DNA from: Streptomyces atratus
Lineage (GTDB): Bacteria; Actinomycetota; Actinomycetes; Streptomycetales; Streptomycetaceae
Assembly: GCF_900119365.1 (NCBI RefSeq)
Contig: NZ_FPJO01000043.1
Location: 1-43,319 of the forward strand
Reading direction: 5' to 3'
Length of the DNA stretch: 43,319 bases
Shown here: one piece after another, positions 6,759 to 24,960 of the stretch
How the letters are laid out: each line of letters starts with the position of its first letter
Position numbering within the stretch: the stretch's first letter is position 1
Made by a program: the position numbers and the translations under genes
Notes under the pieces: model-generated
What the model was told of the DNA's origin: nothing
Databases searched by the model: none
What the model saw: only the letters and a program-made list of their open reading frames with translations

Positions 6759-9700
6759 ATGCCCATCGGGGCGGACCCCACCATCTACAGCCGGCCGGTC
6801 TCCCCCATGGAGGCCTGGTTCCTGGTCTATCCGGACTCGGTGCCCGGTGTCATGCATCTGTTCGTGCAGGGAACCGGGCTCGTCAGCCGGCCCGAGCTGG
6901 CCGCCGCCGTCGAGCGGGCGGCCGGCTCCTGCCCCGGTACCCGGCTCACCCGCACGGGCATGACCTGGACGGACAGCGGTGAGGCACCGGCCGTGCGGGA
7001 GCTGCCCGAGGGCAGCCTGGACCCGGCCGCCGACGCACCGGACCTGCACCGCCCGCTGATGGGCGACGGCGGTCCCACCTGCGAGGTGCTGCTGTCGGGG
7101 CACCCCGGTGGTACGCACATCGTCTTCCGCGCCTTCCACGGCGCGCTCGACGGCAAGGGCCTCATGTTCTGGGCCGAAGAGGTGTTCCGGGCGCTGCGCG
7201 GTGAGCCGCTGCTCGGAGCGCCGGACGCGGTGAGCGAGGCGCAGCTGCTAGACCGGCTCGACGCGGCGGGAGTGAAGTCCTCCCCCGGTATCCAGGCGGA
7301 CCTGGACCGGCCGTCCGCGCTGGGCCCCCGGGCCACCGGCGGCGAGAACCGGGGCTTCTTCTGGCGCCGCCGCACCATCGACGGTTCGCACCCCGGTGCG
7401 GTCGCCAAGGTGGCGCTCGCCATCGCCCGGGCCCGCGGTGTGCGGACCGGGCGTTTCATGGTTCCGGTGGACCTGCGCCGCTACGCGCCCGAGCTGCGCT
7501 CGACGGGCAACCTCACCCACAATCCGCTGTTCGAGGTGGATGCCGACGCGGGGTGGGAGGAAGCACATGAGCGGATGCTGACGCTGCTGGCCGAGGGGCA
7601 CGACCTGGCGGCCCGCGCCGACACCGTCATGACGACCGTGCCGCTGGACATCCTGCGCCGTCAGATCTCCGAGCTCGACGCATACTCGGCCGCGCAGAAC
7701 AAGTACTCCGCCCTCGCGACGCTCTCCAACATGGGGAGGATCAGCCCGGACGCGCTGAGCACCGCCGCGTTCCGGGCCACCGATGTGTTCGCTCTGCCGA
7801 ACTCCGGTCCGGTCGGTCCTCCGGAGGTGGACCTGCTGGAGTTCGACGGCCGTACGGAGATCACCATCGGCTGGCACGACGGTCCCGGGACCGCCCAGCG
7901 GGCGGAGGCGCTGCTCGACGCGATCGAGGAGGAGCTGTCGCCCGCGCACCGCAGGGAGTGGGCGGGCAACGCCCCGGCCCTGCCGCTGACCCGGACCGGG
8001 ACGGTGGTGGAGCAGTTCGAGGCGCAGGCGGCCCGCACCCCGGACGCGATCGCGCTGAACGGGCCGGAGGGGCCGGTCAGTTACGCGGAGCTGAGCCGCA
8101 AGGCGGACTCGATCGCGGCGGAGCTGCGGGACCGGGGGCTGGGCCGCGGTTCGGTCGTGGGTCTGGCTGCCGGGCGGACCGTCGCGGCGATGGCGGGCAT
8201 CTGGGGCGTCCTCAAGGCCGGGGCGGCGTATCTGCCGCTGGACCCGGCCCACCCCGATCAGCGTCTGTCCGGCCTGCTGCGGGACGCCCGGGCGAGCGTG
8301 TGCCTGGTCGACCGGGCGCTCGCCAAGCGCGAGCTGGTGCCGGTGGGCTGCGAGGCCGCGGTCCTGGAGGATCTCGCCGACCGCGGGGGCCGCCCGGCCG
8401 CCGGCGACGGCGTACGGCCCGGCGATCTCGCGTACATCATCTACACGTCCGGCTCGACGGGCCGCCCCAAGGGTGTGGAGATCGAGCACGCCCAGCTGAC
8501 GGTGTTCTCCGACTGGGCGATCCGCACCTACGGCGTGGACGACACCACCTGCTACCCGCTCTTCACCTCGCTGGCGTTCGACCTGTCCAACACGGCGCTG
8601 TTCCTGCCGCTGCTGGTCGGCGGTTCCATCACCCTGGTCCCGGACGACCTCGACCATGTGGTGCTGCGGGAGATGCTGACCTCCTCGGGGGCCAACGCGC
8701 TCAAGCTGACCCCGACCCACCTGGACCTCATCAGCCGGCTGGGGCTGCGGCCCACGGGTTTCCGTACGGTCGTCGCGGGGGGCGAGCTGCTGCGCGGCTC
8801 GGTCGCCGCGCGGGCACAGGAGATCTTCGGCCCGCAGTGCCGGATCTTCAACGAGTACGGTCCGACGGAGACGACGATCGGCTGTATGTCCCGCCGGTTC
8901 GACCCGGCGCGCGATGCCGAGCTGCCGTCGGTCCCGATCGGCCTGCCGACCCCCGGCACCCACATCCATCTGCTGGACGCGCGCGGCTGCTTCGTGGAGC
9001 CGGGCGAGGTCGGCGAGATGTTCCTGGCCGGGGACCAGCTCGCCCGCGGCTACCGGGGCCGCCCGGATCTGAACGCGGAGCGTTTCCTGCGCCTGGCCGA
9101 CGGCACCCGGGTCTACCGCAGTGGTGACCTGGCCCGGCTGCTGCCGTCCGGCGAGCTGGAGTCGGCGGGCCGTACCGACGAGCAGGTCAAGGTGCACGGC
9201 CACCGGGTGGAGCCGGCGGAGATCGCCCACATCCTGGAGGAGCACCCGGCGGTGGCCAGTGCCTTCGTCGCAGGCATGCCGCGCCCGGGGACGACCGACA
9301 AGGCGCTGTACGCATGGGTCGTGCTCGACGACATGGAGGTGCCGACCGACACGCTCGCCGCGTACGTGGCCGAGCGGCTGCCGCGCTACATGGTCCCCGG
9401 CACGACCCTGGTGATCCCGGAGCTGCCGCTGACGCCGAACGGCAAGGTCGACGTCTCCGCCCTGCCCACGCCGTTCGAGACGTCCGGGGAGCCGCTTGAG
9501 GCACCGGAGACGGCCGGGGAGCGTGCGGGTGTCGAGGCGGCCGTCGCGGAGATCTGGTCCGACACGCTGGGCCTGCCGGCGGCCCGGCTGGGCCAGGAGC
9601 CGGACTTCCACGCGCTGGGCGGCGACTCGGTGACCCTGCTGACGATGCTGGCACGGGTGGCCTCGCAGCTCGTGCCCCCGGAGCGGGAGAAGGAGTTCAT

Positions 9701-9773
9701 GTCCTACCTGGCGCGCTTCATCGCACGCCCGACGCTCCGGCACGTCGCGGAGGTCGTGGAGAGCCTGCGCTGA
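6759..9773 (+). CDS. NRPS-like protein: condensation/acyltransferase-like - adenylation (Asn-like code) - carrier protein
   Basis: 1004 residues. Residues 1-400 form a condensation/PapA-like domain with FHGALDG (His127, Asp131): the second His and the DG of HHxxxDG are kept, the first His is Phe, and no DFGWG motif is seen. The adenylation domain spans about 410-900 (YTSGSTGRPKG from 562, NEYGPTE at 698, A10 Lys896). Aligned to GrsA, the specificity residues are D608 L609 T612 K649 V672 G674 E699 I707 G708 K896, i.e. DLTKVGEIGK, close to the known Asn code DLTKLGEVGK and less like Asp (DLTKVGHIGK). The carrier motif is LGGDS with Ser957. There is no TE. I infer that it activates and holds Asn (or 3-hydroxy-Asn from the upstream oxygenase) and that its N-terminal domain transfers an acyl group, perhaps the amino acid onto a polyketide hydroxyl or amine. 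No MbtH-like gene is in view. Confidence 0.9.
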   Translation: MPIGADPTIYSRPVSPMEAWFLVYPDSVPGVMHLFVQGTGLVSRPELAAAVERAAGSCPGTRLTRTGMTWTDSGEAPAVRELPEGSLDPAADAPDLHRPLMGDGGPTCEVLLSGHPGGTHIVFRAFHGALDGKGLMFWAEEVFRALRGEPLLGAPDAVSEAQLLDRLDAAGVKSSPGIQADLDRPSALGPRATGGENRGFFWRRRTIDGSHPGAVAKVALAIARARGVRTGRFMVPVDLRRYAPELRSTGNLTHNPLFEVDADAGWEEAHERMLTLLAEGHDLAARADTVMTTVPLDILRRQISELDAYSAAQNKYSALATLSNMGRISPDALSTAAFRATDVFALPNSGPVGPPEVDLLEFDGRTEITIGWHDGPGTAQRAEALLDAIEEELSPAHRREWAGNAPALPLTRTGTVVEQFEAQAARTPDAIALNGPEGPVSYAELSRKADSIAAELRDRGLGRGSVVGLAAGRTVAAMAGIWGVLKAGAAYLPLDPAHPDQRLSGLLRDARASVCLVDRALAKRELVPVGCEAAVLEDLADRGGRPAAGDGVRPGDLAYIIYTSGSTGRPKGVEIEHAQLTVFSDWAIRTYGVDDTTCYPLFTSLAFDLSNTALFLPLLVGGSITLVPDDLDHVVLREMLTSSGANALKLTPTHLDLISRLGLRPTGFRTVVAGGELLRGSVAARAQEIFGPQCRIFNEYGPTETTIGCMSRRFDPARDAELPSVPIGLPTPGTHIHLLDARGCFVEPGEVGEMFLAGDQLARGYRGRPDLNAERFLRLADGTRVYRSGDLARLLPSGELESAGRTDEQVKVHGHRVEPAEIAHILEEHPAVASAFVAGMPRPGTTDKALYAWVVLDDMEVPTDTLAAYVAERLPRYMVPGTTLVIPELPLTPNGKVDVSALPTPFETSGEPLEAPETAGERAGVEAAVAEIWSDTLGLPAARLGQEPDFHALGGDSVTLLTMLARVASQLVPPEREKEFMSYLARFIARPTLRHVAEVVESLR

Positions 9774-9816
9774 CGCACCACCGGCGTGGACGCCGTGTCT
9801 GTGGGCCCGGTGCGCC

Positions 9817-10224
9817 GTGCAACTGCCGACGGGGAAGACGTTGACCGTCCGGACGGCAGCCGATGTCTTCCTCGACTCACTCGGCAACCCGAACACGGTC
9901 CGGAACTACGGAACCGGGGTGGGCAAGACCGCCGAGCGACTCGGGGAGGCCCGGCCGCCGGCGTCGGTCGCGGACGACGAGATCGGCGCCCGCGCGCCGC
10001 TGGACGAGCACACCGCAATGCGAGGGCCGGGCCCGGGCTGGGACCTGCACGAGTACCGCCACGCCTCCCTGACCCGCCTCGGCGAACAGGGCGCGCCGCT
10101 GCTCATGCTGATGGCGAAATCCCGGCACAAGAAGCCGGAGAACGTGCGCCGCTATTTCAAGCCCTCCCCGGAAGCGATCGCGCAGCTCACCAGCCTGCTC
10201 GCACCTGGCGACCGCAAGCGCTGA
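9817..10224 (+). pseudogene. Tyrosine recombinase (phage/ICE-type integrase) with internal deletion
   Basis: The 135-codon frame joins the two ends of an integrase. Residues 11-57 look like the core-binding N-terminus (ADVFLDSLGNPNTVRNY through SVADDEIG). Residues 58-135 are the C-terminal catalytic end: LHEYRH with His78 and Arg81, SRHKKPENVRRYF with His104 and the nucleophile Tyr113. The middle of the catalytic domain, including box I Arg, is missing, and 135 residues is well under half of a normal enzyme. The reading frame is kept across the junction near 9985. The GTG at 9817 is a nominal start with no clear ribosome site. It is surely inactive as a recombinase and marks an old mobile-element event just after the NRPS-like gene (44 bp). 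Confidence 0.8.
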
Positions 10225-10412
10225 GTCTGCCCGGCGGCGAGGCTCGGGGTGGGCGGCGGTACGGCGGTCTCACGCTGCGGTCGATCTTCAGGCCGCGGGC
10301 ATGAGCCCATGGGCCGTTCGGCCCAGCACCGGAAGCCATGCTCCCGATTTCCCTCGAAGGCGTTCCTCATCCACGCTGGAATTGCGGAAGCCGGCCGAAG
10401 GAAGTGATCGGC

Positions 10413-10682
10413 ATGATGTGGTACGACGGCGGCTGGGGCGGGGGCGGCTGGTTTGTCATGACCGCGGTCATGGTGCTGTTCTTCGCACTGGTGATCGCCG
10501 GCATCGTTGCCCTTGTCCACTACCTGACCAGCGCCCACCGGCCCGGCTCGCCTCCTCCCTCCGGCGAGCACGGGTGGGGAGGCAGGCGAGCAGAGGACCT
10601 GCTCGCCGAGCGGTTCGCCCGCGGGGAAATCGACGAGGACGAATACAAACGTCGCCTCGCGCTGCTGCGGGAACAGCGGTGA
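10413..10682 (+). CDS. Small membrane protein with C-terminal SHOCT domain
   Basis: 89 residues. A Gly/Trp-rich N-terminus (MMWYDGGWGGGGW) leads into one hydrophobic segment at about 13-38, a Pro/Gly linker, and a SHOCT (short C-terminal oligomerisation) domain at about 60-88 (EDLLAERFARGEIDEDEYKRRL). The start is the ATG at 10413 with GAAGGAAG 8 nt upstream; the in-frame ATG at 10338 would add 25 unrelated residues and lacks this site. Such proteins are common in actinobacteria near metal or redox genes, with no fixed biochemical function. Its stop overlaps the GTG of the cupredoxin gene (GTGA), so the two are translationally coupled. The 188 bases before it (10225-10412) hold no feature I can support. 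Confidence 0.85.
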   Translation: MMWYDGGWGGGGWFVMTAVMVLFFALVIAGIVALVHYLTSAHRPGSPPPSGEHGWGGRRAEDLLAERFARGEIDEDEYKRRLALLREQR

Positions 10683-11272
10683 ACGCGGACCGCCGGCGCC
10701 GGTGGTGGCTGGTCCTGGCCGGTGCCGCCGCGGCGCTGCTGCTGGGCATTGCCACGACAGCGCTGTTGGCCACTACCGGCGCCTTCCACGGTCCACACCC
10801 CGCCAACTGGAGGGCGCCGAGCGCCGCGCGGTGCACAGCGCCCCCGTTGCCGGGCCAGGTGGTGGAGGTGACCTTGGCCGACATGGGCCCCGGCATGATG
10901 AGCCGCCCCAGCGGTCCGGGCCCCGGGGGCGGAATGCGCCTGATCGCTCACCCCACCACCGTCACGGCCGGAACAGTGTCGCTGCGCGCGGTCAACGCCG
11001 GATACCTCACACACGAGGTGATGGTGCTGCCCCTGCCCGCGGACCAGGTCCCGGGACAGCGGCCTACCGGTGCGGACGGGCGCATCGACGAGGCAGGCAG
11101 TCTCGGCGAGGCCTCACGCAGCTGCGGCGCGGGCGCGGGTGACGGCATCGCCCCGGGAACGACCGGATGGATCACACTCACGCTGCGGCCCGGCCACTAC
11201 GAGCTGGTCTGCAACGTCCCCGGCCACTACCTGGCCGGCATGTACACCGAACTCGACGTCATCGGCCGCTAG
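10679..11272 (+). CDS. Membrane-anchored or secreted cupredoxin (type 1 blue copper protein)
   Basis: 197 residues from a GTG that overlaps the previous stop by 4 bp. The N-terminus is RRRR followed by a hydrophobic segment (about 8-30), a signal anchor or uncleaved signal peptide, so the domain should lie outside the membrane. The cupredoxin fold is shown by the copper ligands His112 (LTHEVMV) and CNVPGHYLAGM (Cys178, His183, Met188), the Cys-x4-His-x4-Met spacing of plastocyanin/sulfocyanin-type proteins, and by HYELVCNVPGHY. A Met/Gly-rich loop (DMGPGMMS) precedes it. A role in copper binding or extracytoplasmic electron transfer is likely; the partner is unknown. I see no link to polyketide synthesis, and the flanking integrase remnant suggests it came in as cargo. 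Confidence 0.85.
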   Translation: MNADRRRRWWLVLAGAAAALLLGIATTALLATTGAFHGPHPANWRAPSAARCTAPPLPGQVVEVTLADMGPGMMSRPSGPGPGGGMRLIAHPTTVTAGTVSLRAVNAGYLTHEVMVLPLPADQVPGQRPTGADGRIDEAGSLGEASRSCGAGAGDGIAPGTTGWITLTLRPGHYELVCNVPGHYLAGMYTELDVIGR

Positions 11273-11294
11273 ACCCTGTCGTCAAACTGCCGTC

Positions 11295-11311
11295 GTCGCC
11301 CGGAGGGCGAC
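11295..11311. terminator. Hairpin between convergent genes
   Basis: GTCGCCC-GGA-GGGCGAC is a 7-bp perfect stem with a 3-nt loop, 22 bp after the cupredoxin stop and 138 bp beyond the 3' end of the convergent TE-containing PKS gene. It has no T tract, which is common in Streptomyces. The rest of 11273-11449 shows no gene. Confidence 0.4.
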
Positions 11312-11449
11312 CGCGCGGCGCCTGGTGTGTGCGATCGCAAGGCGCCGGAATGGTCTCGGAGCGCCCGAGGCTACTGGCGGCTTCCGACAAGCAACGACGC
11401 CGGTGCGCGTGCCGGACACCTCGCGTCAGGCAGGATTTGCAGGCACGGT

Positions 11450-14400
11450 CTACAGGCCCTGGTCGTTCAGCCACTCCTGGATGCGCTTGGCGACGTCCTC
11501 CGAGTGGTCGCCCAGCATCGTGAAGTGGTCACCGGGTACGTCGACCACGTCGTGGGGGTACGGCCACTGGGCGCGCCAGTCGGCGTCCTCGGGGATGGTG
11601 CCGAGCGGATCGGCCGCGCGGACCAGGAGGGTGGGTACGTCGAGCGGCTGGGCCTTCCAGTCGAAGAAGAACTGGAGGTACGCCGCCCACGCCGTGGTGC
11701 GGTAGTCGTCCATCGGCGTGTACGCACTGTCCCGTTCGACCATCCCGTCGAGCATCTGCGGGATCCAGTTGACGAGCACCTCGCTGTCGACGGGGTAGCT
11801 GTCCATGAGGACCACGGCCTCGGGGGCGCGGCCCTGCCTGGCCAGTTCCAGCGAGAGGACGTTGGCGACCATGGCACCGCCGGAGTGGCCGGTGAGGACG
11901 AACGGGCGGTCGCCGACGGTCCGCAGGACCGTGTCCGCGTGGGTACGCAGCAGTGTGTCGCGGCTCGCGGGCAGGTCCTGGCCGGCCCCGAACCCGGGAT
12001 GCGGGAGGGCGTAGACGTCCCGCACCCCGCGGAAGCCCGCCGCCAGGCGCGCGTACTCGTGGGCGCCGGACAGCATCGACATGGTGCAGCAGCTGATCAG
12101 CGCGGGGCGCGCCGCCTCCTCCCCGCCGGTCCGGCCCAGCGGGACCGCGCGGTGCGGTGTCTCCAGGCTCGTGTGGTCCTCGTAGGTCGGGCGGAAGGAG
12201 GCCAGGTTGATCAGCAGTTCCGTGTACTCCACGGGCCTGCCGATGTCCCGGCTTTGCCGGAAGAGCTGCCCGAGCAGGCCGTTGGCGCCCGGCTGCGGGG
12301 GCTCGTCCGCGGCCTCGTCGCCGCCGGCCCCGGCCTCGGCACCGAGCAGCCGCTCGGCGAGGTGGCGGGCGAGCCGGACCGGGGTGGAGTGGTCGAACAG
12401 CAGGGTCGGCGACAGGGTGACGCCGAGGACTTTCTGAAGGTTGTTGCGCATCCTGAGCGCGGTCAGGGAATCGAAGCCCTGCTCAAGGAAGTTGGTGTCC
12501 TTCTCGATGGCGTCGGCCGAGTCGTGGCCCAGGACGGCGGCGGCGTGCTGCGTCACGAGGCCGACGAGCAGCCAGTGCCGCTCGGCGGCCGGTGTGTCCC
12601 GCAGCCGCGCGGCGAACTCCTCGCTCGCCTGGGCCGCCTCGTCGTCGTCGATCGTCTCGACCGACTCGCCCGAAGGCGCGGGGGCCGAGAAGAAGGTGCC
12701 GGGCGCCGGCGGGGCCGGCCAGTAGTGGGTGCGTTGGAAGGCGTAGGTGGGGAGAGGGACGCGGGTTGCGCCGGTGTTCGCGAAGACGGCCGTCCAGTCG
12801 ACGGTCGTGCCGTGGCAGTGGGCCTCGGCCAGGGAAGTCAGGAACCGGTCCTGGCCGCCTTCGTGACGGCGCAGGGTGCCGAGGACCGCGGCATCGGCAC
12901 CGACATTCTCGATGGTGCCCTGGAGACCGATCGCGAGGACGGGGTGGGGGCTGACCTCGATGAAGGCGCTGTGCCCGTCGGCGAGGGCAGCACGGGTGGC
13001 CTGCTCGAACTCGACGGTCTCGCGGAGGTTGTCGTACCAGTACCCGGCACCCATCTCCGTACCGTCGAGCAATCCACCGGTGAGGGACGAATACAGGGCC
13101 GTACCGCCGGTCTGCGGGGCGATGCCCACGAGCAGCTTCGCCAACTCCGCCTCGATCTCCTCGACGTGGGCGGAGTGCGAGGCGTAGTCGACGTCGATCT
13201 TGCGTGCGCGGATGTCGTTGGTGTGGCAGTCGGTGACGAGTTCGTCCAGGGCTTCGGGGTCGCCGGAAACGACCACGGACGAGGGGCCGTTGACGGCGGC
13301 GATGGAGATCCGGCCGTCCCAGGCCGCGATCTTCTCCCGGGTCCAGGCGGCGGGCTGGGCCACGGACACCATGCCGCCCCGGCCCGCGAGCGCGATGATC
13401 GCCCGGCTGCGCAGGGCCACCACCTTCGCCGCGTCGCCCAGCGACAGAATGCCCGCAACCGCCGCCGCCGCGATCTCACCCTGCGAGTGACCGATGACCG
13501 CCGCCGGCTCGACACCGTACGACCGCCACACCTCCGCCAGGGACACCATCACGGCCCACAACACCGGCTGGACCACATCCACGCGGTCCAGACCGGGCGC
13601 ACCGTCCACACCACGTACGACGTCCAGCAACGACCAGTCGACGTACGGCTCCAAAGCAGCCGCGCACTCGGCCATCCGCGCCGCGAACACCGGCGAGAAC
13701 TCCAGCAGGCCCACCGCCATCCCGGCCCACTGCGCCCCCTGACCCGGGAACACGAACACGGGGCGGGTACCCCGGCCGGCCAGGCCGGACATGGCTGTGG
13801 CCGCGGGGGTTCCCTCGGCGAGCGACTCCAGAGCGGCGACGAAGTCCGCGCGCTCACCGGCCACCACGGCCGCCCGGTGGCTGAAGGCCGTCCGGGTCAG
13901 GGCCAGGGAGTAGCCGATGTCCGTGAGGGAGGTCCCGGCGTCCTCGCGTACGCGGTCGAGCAGTCGCCCGGCCTGGGCGCGCAGGGCCTTCTCGGTTTTG
14001 GCCGACAGCACCCAGGGGACGACGGAGGCCCCGTCCCCGGTGGCTGCCGTCCTCGGCTCCCGCCCCGGCGTCGCGGGGTCCTCCTCCGGTGCCTCCTCCA
14101 CGATGAGGTGGACGTTCGTACCGCTCATGCCGAACGAGGAGACGCCCGCCCGGCGTGCCCGGCCGGTCTCGGGCCAGGGCTGCTGCTCGTTGAGCAGCCG
14201 GACCGCGCCCGCCGACCATTTGACGTGGGTCGAGGGCTCTTCGGCGTGCAGGGTGCGCGGCAGTATGCCGTTACGGATGGCCATGACCATCTTGATGACG
14301 CCCGCGACGCCGGCGGTGGCCTGCGGGTGGCCCATGTTCGACTTCAGGGAGCCCAGCCACAGCGGCCGGTCCTCGGGGCGGCCCTGCCCGTAGGTGGCGA

Positions 14401-15469
14401 GCAGTGCCTGTGCCTCGATCGGGTCGCCCAGGGTGGTGCCGGTGCCGTGCGCCTCGACGACGTCCACATCGGCCGTGGTCAGGCGGGCGTCGGCGAGGGC
14501 CTGGCGGATGACCCGGCGCTGCGCCGGGCCGCTGGGGGCCGTGAGGCCGTTGCTCGCGCCGTCCTGGTTGACGGCGGAGCCGCGGATGACGGCCAGTACC
14601 TCGTGTCCGTTGCGGCGGGCTTCCGAGAGCCGCTCCAGGAGCAGCATGCCGGTGCCCTCGGCCCAGCCGGTGCCGTCGGCCGAGTCGGCGAAGGCCTTGC
14701 AGCGGCCGTCGGCGGCCAGCCCGCCCTGCTTGCTGAACTCGGCGAAGACGCCGGGAGTGGCGATGACGGCGGCGCCGCCGGCGACGGCGAGCGTGCATTC
14801 GCCCTTGCGCAGCGACTGGACGGCCAGGTGGAGCGCCACGGACGACGACGAGCACGCCGTGTCCACGGTGACGGCGGGGCCCTCCAGGCCGAAGGCGTAG
14901 GAGATGCGGCCGGAGAGCACACCACCGGCGGTGCCGGTGAGCAGGTACGACTCGCTGCCCTGGGCGTCGCCGTACATGGTCGCGCTGTACCCGGAGGCCG
15001 AGCAGCCGACGAAGACGCCGGTGGGTGTCCCCTTCAGCGCGGTCGGGTCGAAGCCGCCGCGTTCGAGGGCCTCCCAGGTGGCCTCCAGCAGCAGGCGCTG
15101 CTGCGGGTCCATGGCCAGGGCCTCGCGCGGGCTGATGCCGAACGGGGCCGGGTCGAAGCACGGGGCGTCGTGGACGAAGCCGCCCTCCAACGAGGGCGGT
15201 GCGTCCGCCGGTTCGTCGGGGCCGCGCAGCCACGCCGGGTCCCAGCCCCGGTCGGTGGGAACGGCCGAGACGGCGTCCCGGCCGTCGAGCACGAGCTGCC
15301 ACAGCGCCTCCGGGGAGTCGGCGCCGCCGGGCAGCCGGCAGCTCATCCCGACGATGGCGACGGGTTCGGTCGACGCGTCGGCCAACCGCTGGTTCTGCAG
15401 TTTCAGCCGCTCGTTGTCCACGAGGGCGGAGCGGAGCGCCTCGACGATCTGGTCGGCACCTGAGTCCAT
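11450..15469 (-). CDS. Type I PKS terminal module: KS-AT(methylmalonyl)-ACP-TE
   Basis: 1339 residues. A short N-terminal docking helix (1-35) is followed by KS about 36-460 (Cys206, His341, His381), AT about 560-870 (GHSQG Ser662, YASH from 762, the methylmalonyl-CoA signature), ACP about 960-1045 (QGFDSL, Ser1001) and TE about 1110-1339 (GHSGG Ser1196, Asp1223, His1315). The Ser-to-Asp spacing of 27 equals that of the DEBS TE. AT runs into ACP with no KR, DH or ER, so the last condensation should leave a beta-ketone (C3) with a C2 methyl, as in the narbonolide type. The TE should release the chain as a macrolactone or acid. ATG at 15469 with an AGGGGGA ribosome site; 28 bp after the upstream PKS gene. 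The SNMGHPQATAG motif departs from the usual SNIGHTQAAAG but keeps the catalytic His. Confidence 0.96.
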   Translation of the reverse strand: MDSGADQIVEALRSALVDNERLKLQNQRLADASTEPVAIVGMSCRLPGGADSPEALWQLVLDGRDAVSAVPTDRGWDPAWLRGPDEPADAPPSLEGGFVHDAPCFDPAPFGISPREALAMDPQQRLLLEATWEALERGGFDPTALKGTPTGVFVGCSASGYSATMYGDAQGSESYLLTGTAGGVLSGRISYAFGLEGPAVTVDTACSSSSVALHLAVQSLRKGECTLAVAGGAAVIATPGVFAEFSKQGGLAADGRCKAFADSADGTGWAEGTGMLLLERLSEARRNGHEVLAVIRGSAVNQDGASNGLTAPSGPAQRRVIRQALADARLTTADVDVVEAHGTGTTLGDPIEAQALLATYGQGRPEDRPLWLGSLKSNMGHPQATAGVAGVIKMVMAIRNGILPRTLHAEEPSTHVKWSAGAVRLLNEQQPWPETGRARRAGVSSFGMSGTNVHLIVEEAPEEDPATPGREPRTAATGDGASVVPWVLSAKTEKALRAQAGRLLDRVREDAGTSLTDIGYSLALTRTAFSHRAAVVAGERADFVAALESLAEGTPAATAMSGLAGRGTRPVFVFPGQGAQWAGMAVGLLEFSPVFAARMAECAAALEPYVDWSLLDVVRGVDGAPGLDRVDVVQPVLWAVMVSLAEVWRSYGVEPAAVIGHSQGEIAAAAVAGILSLGDAAKVVALRSRAIIALAGRGGMVSVAQPAAWTREKIAAWDGRISIAAVNGPSSVVVSGDPEALDELVTDCHTNDIRARKIDVDYASHSAHVEEIEAELAKLLVGIAPQTGGTALYSSLTGGLLDGTEMGAGYWYDNLRETVEFEQATRAALADGHSAFIEVSPHPVLAIGLQGTIENVGADAAVLGTLRRHEGGQDRFLTSLAEAHCHGTTVDWTAVFANTGATRVPLPTYAFQRTHYWPAPPAPGTFFSAPAPSGESVETIDDDEAAQASEEFAARLRDTPAAERHWLLVGLVTQHAAAVLGHDSADAIEKDTNFLEQGFDSLTALRMRNNLQKVLGVTLSPTLLFDHSTPVRLARHLAERLLGAEAGAGGDEAADEPPQPGANGLLGQLFRQSRDIGRPVEYTELLINLASFRPTYEDHTSLETPHRAVPLGRTGGEEAARPALISCCTMSMLSGAHEYARLAAGFRGVRDVYALPHPGFGAGQDLPASRDTLLRTHADTVLRTVGDRPFVLTGHSGGAMVANVLSLELARQGRAPEAVVLMDSYPVDSEVLVNWIPQMLDGMVERDSAYTPMDDYRTTAWAAYLQFFFDWKAQPLDVPTLLVRAADPLGTIPEDADWRAQWPYPHDVVDVPGDHFTMLGDHSEDVAKRIQEWLNDQGL

Positions 15470-15497
15470 CAGCTGTTCCCCCTGTACGTTCGAGCCC

Positions 15498-24953
<9,456 letters not shown>

Positions 24954-24960
24954 CCTGACG

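Noticed and set aside
7248..9896. 882-codon open frame on the minus strand opposite the NRPS-like gene
   Set aside because: The plus-strand frame has complete adenylation and carrier motifs in order; the minus frame has Arg/Gln/Gly-rich sequence without any motif.
10301..10678. N-terminal extension of the cupredoxin frame to 10301
   Set aside because: It would overlap the whole SHOCT gene in another frame and bury the signal anchor; the GTG at 10679 gives a normal exported protein.
11273..11449. Remnant of an IS5-like element end in the convergent intergenic region
   Set aside because: The sequence after the cupredoxin stop looked vaguely like an element end, but I could not identify a transposase fragment or paired terminal repeats.
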